Assembly: GCA_026545765.1 (NCBI GenBank)
Contig: CM048843.1
Span: forward strand, 86,057,050-86,121,049
DNA from: Plantago major
Lineage: Eukaryota; Streptophyta; Magnoliopsida; Lamiales; Plantaginaceae
Direction of reading: 5' to 3'
Length of the DNA stretch: 64,000 nucleotides
Below the pieces are notes generated by a model. The model saw only the letters and a list, made by a program, of their open reading frames with translations. It ran no database searches and was not told the origin of the DNA. The position numbers and the translations under genes were made by a program. Positions 55,398 to 64,000 of this stretch are shown in pieces. The stretch's first letter is position 1. Every line of letters begins with the position of its first letter.

Positions 55398-57458
55398 ATG
55401 TCGTCGAGCGAGCAGGTTCGAGCATCGCACATACTGATTAAGCACGAAGGTTCACGCCGAAAGTCCTCCTGGAAGGATCCCGATGGCCGCCGTATCTCCA
55501 CCACCACCAGAGAAACCGCCGTCGCTCACCTTCAAACCCTCCGCGACGATATCCTCGCCGGTAAATCCAGATTCGACGACGTCGCTTCTCGCTTCTCCGA
55601 TTGCAGCTCCGCCAAGCGCGGTGGAGATCTTGGTATATTTCGATTCTGTTCTGATCTGATCTTCATACTGATTTTCCATTTGTGCTCATCTAATTGTTAG
55701 GTTTTCTTGTGTTTGGAGCTGATTTGGATCTATCTATTGTACCAGTTATCACCTAAGTTGATTTGTATTGTATCATTGTATGAAATGAATCGACTATTGT
55801 GAGTAAGTGAGTGATCTAGTAGATACAGTTGCATAATAATCGTTCACTTGTGCACTTCATCAAGTCAGCTTATCAATGATGATGTAACTGCTAGAGTCTA
55901 AGATCATGATCCGGATAATTCGATGTTTGGTAATGTTGTTTTTGGTTCAGTTGAATCGTATGTTAATACATTATGATGACTAAGATTGATTGTACTAACA
56001 AACTATTGTACCAGTAATCACCTTAGATTGATTTGTTTTGTATGAAATGAATCGCCTACTCGTAAGTAAGTGATTGATGTAGTAGATATGGTAGCATCTA
56101 GTCAGCTTATCAATGATGATATAACTGCTAGAGTCTAAGATCATAAACCGAATCATCCAATGTTTTGTAATGTTATTTTCAGTTCGGTTGAATCGTATGA
56201 TAATACATTATGATGAGTAAGATTGATTGTACTAACTAACTATTGTATCAGTAATCACCTTAGATTGATTTGTATTGTATGAAATGAATCGCCTACTCAT
56301 AAGTAAGTGAGTGATGTAGTAGATATGGTAGCATCTAGTCAGCTTATCAATGATGATATAACTGCTAGAGTCTAAGATCATAAACCGAATCATCCAATGT
56401 TTTGTAATGTTATTTTCAGTTCGGTTGAATCGTATGATAATACATTATGATGAGTAAGATTGATTGTACTAACTAACTATTGTATCAGTAATCACCTTAG
56501 ATAGTGTTGTATTGTATGAAATGAATTGCCTACTTGTAAGTCAGTGATCTAATGTAGATACTGTTGCGTAAAACTCAAGTTTCAGTTATCCACTTTGTCT
56601 GTTCACCTTATCAATGATGATATAACTGCTAGAGTCTAAGATTCTAAACTGAATATTTCAATGTTATGCACTTTTGAATTATTGGGCAACATCGAATCAT
56701 ATGCTAATATTTTTATGAGAAGTATGATTGATTGTATAAACATATCTGCTTCTCATTGTTTATTTTGTATGATGGTTTTTTTAAATATAAATGGTGAGTG
56801 TTTTTTCTTGAATTTGGATTTTACATTTACCAGCAAGAGTTCTCGATAATTCTTATTGTTGGCTGAGCTGAAGTTATGATGAATAATTGAATACTGTTGA
56901 CATTGTTCATTGAATTTTGTAATCACACTTTGAATCAGATATTCTCTGCACTGCCTTGGTTTGAGTATTTTGTCCTTTGCAATTCAATGTTCTTGAATTC
57001 TTTGCATTGGTTTACTTATGTGGACTTGGTAACCCTCCAATCACCTTTTTGATCCTTTGAGGAGAAAATTTATAGCGATCTCCAAATTTGTTTTTGTATC
57101 CATGTGGAGCTGCTATCTAGTTTCCACTATTTTTTTCAGTCGCAACTGGCATGCTACGGCCTAAAATGATCCTAAAAGTGTCATGTGTATTGCTCATTCA
57201 CTTGTCAATTTTTATGGTTGTCGGCTCTCACATACTGTTGGCGCTGCCAACTTGATTAAAAGATTGTTAACGTTCAATACGTACATTTGAGTTCCTGGTG
57301 TTGGGAATCCTAATCAATCCACTCTTTTGTTAGGTCCTTTTGGTCGTGGTCAAATGCAGAAACCATTTGAAGATGCAACCTATGCTTTGAAAGTTGGTGA
57401 AATTAGCGACATTATTGATACTGATAGTGGCACTCACATAATCATGAGGACCGCTTAA
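55398..57458 (+). CDS. PIN1: PIN1-type peptidyl-prolyl isomerase (parvulin, no WW domain)
   Basis: Two exons, 55398-55632 and 57334-57458, joined in phase 1 (GT-AG), give 119 residues, the length of Arabidopsis PIN1At. It isomerises phospho-Ser/Thr-Pro bonds; the plant enzyme acts in flowering and auxin signalling. The parvulin domain fills the protein: [20 protein letters not shown] with catalytic-site His, then the Arg-rich phosphate-binding loop ([15 protein letters not shown]), [71 protein letters not shown]. Plant PIN1 lacks the N-terminal WW domain of the animal enzyme, as here. Start is the ATG of MSSSEQ; similarity begins at VRASHIL. The 1.7-kb intron contains a tandem repeat. Reading frame intact. 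Confidence 0.96.
55739..56720 (+). repeat. Intronic tandem repeat, ~237-bp unit, four copies
   Basis: Units starting 'tacYagtaatcacctt' begin at about 55739, 56009, 56246 and 56483. Copies 2 and 3 are almost identical over 237 bp; copies 1 and 4 are more diverged and partly different in length. All are inside PIN1 intron 1 and contain 'cagcttatcaatgatgatat' and 'aactgctagagtctaagat'. Confidence 0.92.
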
Positions 57459-58577
57459 CATTGATTCTCGATTTGCTGGAGACAGGACGCATATTCCCAA
57501 TTCCAATTACAACCTGCCAATGAAGATACAGTCTTGATTTCATGCTCTAGAACTTCTGTTTTTGCAAGAAGTATGGTGAAATTTCTGTGTGCATTATGTA
57601 GTAAATAAACGTGAAGATTGAATTAAACAATCAGGCTCCTTGTAGATCTGCTGAACTATGGTTGTTTACCATTCTCGTTTCGCTTCACAGTATGTACTCA
57701 CTCGTTTAATCGACTAGCACTGATGGTTATGCTGAACTCTTTTTTTGCAATTGTGTGTATTTTGAGACTGATTTTATCTCAACGGGCCTTGATTACTTGG
57801 ACTTTGTTGTTTTCCATCATTTAGTTAGATTTACATTGCATGCTCTACTTCATCCACAATTTCAACTCGACTCTGTTAAGTGGGATGCCTTGGAGGCGGG
57901 GCAGGGAGGTTTGTATGTTTGAACATCGGAAAAATGTTCTTGGATTGGATCGAGTGTCAGTGAGATATTGATTAGTTTGTTCAAGTTGCCCCCGATATGG
58001 TTTGCTTGTCGAACTTGAGGCCCTATGAAGTGGTTTCAAAATTTTGTTTTTCGCCATCTACTATCTTTTGTTCCGTAGTAGTCAATTTGTCATCTACTAG
58101 TACTATATTTTGCTCGTAAGTTGTCTTCCATCCCATTTAGTTGTCATCTATATCTAGTTCAGGTAGTCTTTTCAAAAGTTCTCTTAAAGCTCTTTCTGAA
58201 TTTTAATCTATTAAAATGTGTTTGCATTCATATATTTTAAGCAGGACATATTTTGAATTTGAAAAGCAGATCCACAAGAATCAACATTTTAGTTCTCAAA
58301 TTTTCCTTATATTGTTGGTATAACAGCAGCATATGGGATGTTTATAATGTTATAGGATAAGTATAATTTTGCAATTCAAGTTTTAAGGAGTTTTATGTAA
58401 TGTGTTTTTTTTTAATTCCCTCTTCCTACCTAAGAGCTCACCAAACACCCCTGAACATGCCCCTTTGTTTTAGGACTTGTTAATATCTTTGTTAGTAGTA
58501 GTCTTTAAAATTTAAAGAGTGGTAGACCTGATGGCTAAGAATTACCTACATCACAGAAAATGATTTTAAGACACTTA
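57459..58577. other. PIN1 3' UTR and intergenic
   Basis: The first 150-250 bp are probably 3' UTR (aataaac at 57603-57609 is a possible poly(A) signal). Nothing else recognised. Confidence 0.45.
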
Positions 58578-58694
58578 GGCTCATTCTTCATTGAAATTCT
58601 TCGAATCGAATTGTAGTATAAAATATAACTAATGAGCTGAATCGAATGGAGCAGGCAGGAATCGAATGAGTTTTCAGTTGAAGAGAACAGAGCC
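58578..58694. mobile_element. Tourist-like MITE, TTCAG family, copy 8
   Basis: Left ggctcattcttcattgaaat, right cagttgaagagaacagagcc, target duplication TTA (58575-58577 and 58695-58697). Core inverted (attgtagtataaaatataac). 117 bp. The interior uses 'gaatcgaat' units, like copy 1. Confidence 0.88.
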
Positions 58695-58739
58695 TTATTC
58701 TAATATATGCATTTATTCTCAACCATAAGGTCTAATAGA

Positions 58740-58871
58740 TCCGGTCTATAGAAGAATTTTACTTAATATTAAGGTGTTTACAGTTACCATGCTTTTGTCT
58801 TAGGTTCCGGTCTATAGAAGAATTTTACTTAATATTAAGGTGTTTACAGTTACCATGCTTTTGTCTTAGGT
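58740..58871 (+). repeat. Perfect 66-bp tandem duplication
   Basis: Two identical units starting tccggtctatagaagaattt, at 58740 and 58806, with no mismatch over the 66-bp period. Probably recent. Confidence 0.95.
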
Positions 58872-59341
58872 TTCCCATTCGGCACGTGTGACTAATCTGG
58901 TCGAACATTATTTTAGGGCAGCTCCACAATACTCAAACTCGAGACCTTTTGATTAAGTGAAATCCATTACCGGTGAAGCTAAGTCGTTGTTGTTACCAAT
59001 CTTTAATTTTTTTTACTGCTGGCAATTTTCATAAGTTAGCCAGGTCCCGAACCCCCATTAATGAGTTTCTGCCTCTAGATTCTTAAAAAAAAAAAAAAAA
59101 AGTTTCTGCCCCTAGCTTTTTATCAATATCAGGAAACGCAACTGCGAATACAACAGGTTTAAATCCTCATAGGAGTCCTAACTACTTATGACAGCAGATA
59201 ACCTAAAACTCATCCAATCTTGGTAAGTGAATCTTTTATGGTAATTCTCCTAGTTTATCTCTAATTAGTCTTCATAGGAGTCCTAACTACTTGGTACTTA
59301 TTGAACCTGTCACTCTCATTTCCAAGTTCCTGTGGTGTTTC
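58872..59341. other. Intergenic; 21-bp direct repeat
   Basis: 'tcataggagtcctaactact' occurs at about 59168 and 59271. An A-run is at 59085-59101. No gene before the syntaxin exon. Confidence 0.5.
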
Positions 59342-59358
59342 AGTTGATCATCAACATG

Positions 59359-60690
59359 CTTCTTGTTGCCCCATCCTCATATGGCGTATCAGTTGAACAA
59401 GACCTTCAAGAACTGCGGCTCCTCTGTGACGAACTCCAATTCGCCCATGAAGAGAGCAAGCATAGCCTTCACAGAGCCAAGATCGTCAATGAACTCCGTT
59501 CCGTCAAAATCCCTGACTTTCTCAACAAGTCCAAACTCATCATGGTCCACCTGGAAGCCCTGATCGAACGAGCCGGCAAGAAGGCGGTCGATGAATTGAT
59601 GAATGAGTTGCTTGACATCAGGGACCGGGTATACGCTCTCCGGAGCGACATGGAGTCCGATGATAGGGAAACACTACAGAGGAGGTATGGACTATATAAC
59701 TAAGTTCTTTTTCCTTTCTTGAATTGCGGGAAAATTAGAAAATGCGGGAAAATCAATTATTTTCAGAGAGTGTAAATAGTGAAATATAGGAGTATTTGCA
59801 ACTTATGCTTCAATAAATTTCACCATATTCAAGTTAAATGATTTAACTATAAAAATGTATAGATTTTGTTGGGAAATTGATTTTATGTCAATATAGTAAT
59901 GCCATGAGGAACTTGCTTCTATGCAAGCTACACAAGTAGATATCAAATGTAATTTGTGTTGCGTAACCACAGTAGCACACTCCACATAGTATGTGGATCT
60001 CATTGACGTGCGACGTATGTCGTAGGTAGTTATCCCTGTCATATCGAAATTCCCTCATCAGATACAGTATAAACTGATTTCAAATTAGGGGTGGTGATTT
60101 TATTTGTAAATAGTCCATCAATTTATTGTAGCACTACACAAAAATATTTTTGTTGATGAAGAATGCACGTCTACGAATTCAAACTTTTAGATGAAATGAA
60201 ATTTATTATCGTATCAAAGCCTTTTGACTTTGATCTTTTAACCTGACTATTTATCTTCACAGATACTATATTGCGACCGGAGAATATCCGGAAGAGAAGG
60301 TGTTGGACAGACTGTTGAAAACAGTAGACAGTGAAACCTTCCTCAAGAAGGTGATTCAGCAGCAGGGGCGAAAACATGTCATGGACACTATCGCAGAGAT
60401 GCAAGAGCGCCATGATACAGTGGAAGAGATCCAGGACGAAATGATTGACTTGCGCGAAGTGTACCTGCAATTGGTCGAGTTCGTGAAGAATCAGGGCAAG
60501 CTGATAGATCATATTGAGATGAATGTGGATGAGACAAGTTCGGAAGTCAGAGGTGGAACTCACCAGCTTCAAATGTCTGTGCCTAAGAGGTACCATAGAA
60601 GAAACAAATGGCTCTGTTTGGGATGCTAATACTATTTCTTATAGTGTGGTATGGTTATGTAAGTATCAATCTTGAACTCTTAGGGTTCCT
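59359..60690 (+). pseudogene. Qa-SNARE (syntaxin, SYP1-like), frame broken before anchor
   Basis: Two exons (about 59359-59684 and 60263 on, GT-AG, joined as LQRR/YYIATGEYPEEKV). Syntaxins of this type drive membrane fusion at the plasma membrane or cell plate. Exon 1 gives part of the Habc helices (DLQELRLLCDELQFAHEESK...DRVYALRSDMESDDRETLQR). Exon 2 carries the SNARE motif: GRKHVMDTIAEMQERHDTVE, EIQDEMIDLREVYLQLVEFV, KNQGKLIDHIEMNVDETSSE, with the zero-layer Gln in KNQG. After RRNKWLC the frame ends (LGC stop), while the adjoining +1 frame encodes the missing anchor, ALFGMLILFLIVWYGYVSIN. The normal N-terminal 60-70 residues are not visible. Divergence from known SYPs is high. Most likely a decayed or soluble-truncated copy; an unseen first exon is possible. 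Confidence 0.75.
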
Positions 60691-61416
60691 TTGCAAGAAG
60701 TTTTAGGAAACATGGATAGTTTAGATGACTTTCAAACAAAATCTATTTGTTTCAAGTTTCAGAAATATCTCTCAAAATCTATTAACTCGTGATACAAGGA
60801 CTCAGTATGTGATTTCAAAATTAAACTTATGAGGATTCCGTGCCAAAACGAACAATATCATCCCAACGGTATGTGTATGATCTTATAAGTGTGAACCTCT
60901 AACTTAGAGGATTTGGTCTCGACCCACGGAAGCTAGGGTATTACATCAAGATTCAAGGATATATGAAGTTCAATTAGGTGGAGTTTGATGTATATATTCG
61001 ATTGTTGTACCGGCCCCATTCAATGCGGTTCTATAGCATTTGAACTAACCGATCCGGACTCTAATTTTTACTTTGGATTGACCGTCTCAAACTTAGTTTC
61101 GAGACTTCAAATAGAGTTTATTACATCACAAAAACTTTAAGAGTCCAATCTCCTTAGAAATTTCAGAAGGTCCAACTAAATATCATTGAACAACCATCTA
61201 TTTGTTAAAGAGAAAAAGAGTAGTAGTAGAAAAGATAGAAGAGTATAAAGAGAATGTAGAGAGAATAGAATGGAGATAATGGAGTGTTCATTGTTCCCAC
61301 TAAAGTGGCTCTCAAGGTACAAGCTTGAGTCCATGGTGTCCCCGGACTCAAGCCGCTTGGATCACAGAGAAGAAAATGCATCTTCCAAAGAAAAAGAGAA
61401 ACTCAAGTAGTACCTC
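60691..61416. other. Intergenic between syntaxin and DUF247
   Basis: No gene; the last 150 bp may be leader of the DUF247 gene (gtagagagaatagaatggag). Confidence 0.4.
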
Positions 61417-62869
61417 ATGACGCTCATTCTCAGCAAATCGCTCGAACCCAAGATCCTAGAGTTGAGACAAGAAACAGGCCGTATGGAGGAAGAACAACAG
61501 GCGGTCAAGCCTAAGGAACCAGACTGGATAATAACCATCAAGGGAAAGCTCGACGAAGCCACCCATGACCATGAAGCAGGCCTGTGGGCCAAACTCTGCA
61601 TCTACAGGATACCCCAACGCCTACGGGATGCTGGTGACGAAGACACTTACATTCCCCAGGCTGTGTCATTAGGCCCTTACCACCATAAAAAGAAGCGGGT
61701 AAGGGACATGGAATTCCATAAATGGAGGGCACTGCAGTGTACACTCAGACGAACCAAACATCCGATTGAGCTCTATCTCGATGGAGTGAAAGAGCTGGAC
61801 AAAAGGGCCCGTGCTTGCTACCAGGGAAATATTGGTCTTAATCCCAATTAGTTTGCACAGATGATGGTGCTCGATTCATGCTTCGTCCTTGACATCTTTC
61901 GTGGGGTTGAGGTAAGAAATGGATTCACTAAGCTTGGTTACCCGAAGAACGATCCAATTTTTGCAATTCGTGCAAATATGCACATGATCCAGCGCGACAT
62001 GATAATGCTAGAGAATCAGATCCCTCTATTTATACTTGACAGGGTGTTGGGACTCCAAACTGGCAATCCCGATCAGAAGGGGGTTGTTTCCCGGCTAGCT
62101 ATAAAATTCTTCGATCCACTGACACCCACGGATGAGCCAATGAGCAACAAAATGACCTATGATCCATTACTCGAACAAGACGGGCTGCACTGCCTGGATG
62201 TTTTCCGGAGGAACCTTTTGGACATCCGGACTCGGTCGTCAAAGCACACTGCCCCGAAATTGCGGATGTGGACCCACACGAACCTTGTGGCGGATAAGAG
62301 AAACCAAGTAATCGTCTATTGTGCCATTGAGCTCAAAGAAGCCGGAATCAAGTTCCATGTAATGAAAACGGATAGATTCTGGAACATACAATACAAGAAA
62401 GGCGTCCTCAAGATACCACGATTGCTGATCCACGACGTAACAAAATCCCTCTTCCTCAACCTGATAGCGTACGAGCGGTGTAAACTTGGGTGCACAAACA
62501 AGGTTACCGCGTACGTAATCTTCATGGACAACCTGATTGGAACGGCTGCTGATGTGAGCTTCTTGCATCGACGTGGGATCATTGAGCATTGGTTGGGGAA
62601 TGATGAAGAGGTTGCAGAACTATTCAATCAACTGAATCGGATATGTCAAGAAGTAGTTTTCTGACATAAACGGTAATTACCTTTCGTCTGTGCCTGAGGA
62701 AGTGAACAAGTACTACAATGGCAAGTGGAATAACTGGGTAGCTGATCTTAATCATACTTATTTCACCAATCCATGGACTACTATGTCAGTAGCGGCTGCT
62801 GGAGTGCTGTTGCTGTTAACTTTGGCAGAGACTTTCTACACCATCTACGGTTATCATCGCCCACGTTGA
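61417..62869 (+). pseudogene. DUF247 (UPF0481) pseudogene
   Basis: A nearly complete DUF247 protein in one exon. These plant-specific proteins have a C-terminal membrane segment; some are male S/Z self-incompatibility determinants in grasses, most are uncharacterised. Hallmarks in order: IYRIPQRLRDAGDEDTYIPQ, AVSLGPYHHKKKR, MMVLDSCFVLDIFRG, MIQRDMIMLENQIPLFILDR, LKEAGIKFHVMK, KIPRLLIHDVTKSLFLNLIA, YVIFMDNLIGTAADVSFLHR, GIIEHWLGNDEEVAELFNQL. An in-frame TAG (61849-61851) replaces an expected acidic or polar residue after GLNPN, and near 62662 one extra base ends the frame (EVVF stop). The +1 frame continues DINGNYLSSVPEEVNKYYNG, the membrane segment (MSVAAAGVLLLLTLAETFYT) and stop at 62869. 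Only these two lesions, so inactivation is recent or one could be a sequencing error. Confidence 0.88.
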
Positions 62870-64000
62870 TCTAGATTTTACACATTCAGTTTTCTCACTG
62901 ATTAGAGATGATGGTGAGGCTACCTGCCAGTTATTCATCATGCAGTTACTTCGATGTTTTATGCTTCTTGATTTTGCTTCATTAGAGTGATGAAACAATC
63001 ATGTATTAGTCTATCCATCCAGGTTCAATCTTTAAAATTACGAGATTAGGTCCACCCGACTTGATTTTCAAGACTCAACCACTACAGCCAAATTTTTTCA
63101 TATAGATGACGCATTTTTAAAACCAGAAAGAAACCTGCAGCAGATCTGGCAGATAGACGATTACATGTGGTAATAGAGAGAGAACACAAGTAGAGTAAGT
63201 AATCAGGATATTTACACCAAACTAGAAGTTGTAATCAAGCACATTCATCCTAGAAGTAAACCATCCAAACGGATCTAAACTGATCCAACGAGACAATTGT
63301 CCATCTTAAGCATATATCTACATGTAGAGCTCAATAATACTACATCAATCACCAAATTGTCACCAACAATTAGACGGACCAAAAAACTAAATACATAACC
63401 AACAGTCCAGCACTATCAACACTTCGTCAAAACATATAGCTTTCGCAATAAATGTCACAAGTTAAACAACATTTCATAAATTTCAAAACTACATCAACAA
63501 CTACAGATTGGTGAATTAATATGCTAATAGCCAAGGTTCATTAGGGTAGTGCCTTCAGTGAAAAGACAATTCAGCACAACACAACAGTTGCAAGATGCTT
63601 ATTTATAAAAAGTGCAACGGCATAAATTAAAAAACACCACTCTGCCTGTTCCTAATTCAGCATATAAGACCAGCAAGCATTAAGATTACGAAAAACCACA
63701 AGCTTAAAAAATACTTCTAATGCCTACACAAATATGGGTCTTATCCCCAAACTATGATTGTTTACAGGTAAATGTTGAAAACTCAAAATATAAGCTTTTC
63801 TGTAGCAGAATCAGAAAAATGAATGGTTGCAGAACACAGCTTCTTCTAGCCAGCTTTATAAGCTTTACAACCTCTAGATTACACCATAATCATTACCACA
63901 ATCCAAAATTATCCAAAGTAAAATTTTACCCTAAAGATCGGAAAATGCGAATTGAATCCATGCTAAAAACTGTCATAGGCTGCAAACAAAAACATACTAT
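62870..64000. other. Intergenic to window end, no supported gene
   Basis: No open frame of interest. The last 600 bp is evenly mixed, CA-rich and free of low-complexity runs, and might be the 3' UTR of a minus-strand gene lying beyond the window. Confidence 0.4.

Overview
This is nuclear DNA from a flowering plant, most likely a eudicot. The evidence is split genes with GT-AG introns, single-exon SAUR and mTERF genes, chloroplast ribosome factor RBFA, a WW-less plant PIN1, DUF247 and F-box relatives, Ty1/copia and Cassandra LTR elements, LINEs, tRNA-derived SINEs and many MITEs. The DNA is AT-rich and gene-poor. The abundance of small elements full of TTCAG steps makes me lean weakly towards Caryophyllales; I cannot prove that from sequence alone.

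Layout. 1-9.4 kb is repeats: two MITEs of a GAGACGG family, a tandem duplication carrying a SINE in one copy and a MITE in the other, and a complete-ended but coding-dead copia element with a 5-bp target duplication. 9.4-24 kb holds two SAUR genes facing each other about 8 kb apart, separated by decayed sequence: a Cassandra remnant, an unidentified coding remnant, and a lectin-receptor-kinase fragment that runs into a 36-bp minisatellite and lies between two copies of a 0.4-kb repeat. 24-41 kb is almost all mobile and satellite DNA: a Cassandra solo LTR with a 5S-like domain, a hAT-type MITE, a PIF-type MITE, a 5'-truncated LINE, a 1.6-kb PIF/Tourist-like element, AT-rich arrays, a copia-type primer site and a possible Helitron. 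41.7-58 kb is the main gene block: RBFA (three exons, +), an F-box pseudogene (-), an mTERF gene (-), a 1.9-kb PIF/Harbinger-like element with a decayed Myb-like ORF1, a LINE tail, and PIN1 (two exons, +). 59-63 kb has two damaged genes side by side: a Qa-SNARE/syntaxin whose frame breaks just before the membrane anchor, and a DUF247 gene with one stop and one frameshift.

Intact genes by my reading: SAUR9/10-like, SAUR49/52-like, RBFA, mTERF and PIN1. The SAUR pair, RBFA and PIN1 recall (from memory) two Arabidopsis neighbourhoods, AT4G34730-34760 and AT2G18010-18040, suggesting an old conserved block later inflated by transposons. These genes are unrelated in function: auxin-responsive growth, chloroplast 16S rRNA maturation, organelle gene expression and prolyl isomerisation.

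The most striking observations are a MITE inserted 4 nt into RBFA intron 1, so that the target duplication and the element's first base form the present splice donor; a duplication that preserves the reciprocal empty sites of a SINE and a MITE; and a 1.9-kb PIF-type element beside its 0.58-kb deletion derivative. Coordinates of repeat edges without stated target duplications are approximate by 5-20 bp.
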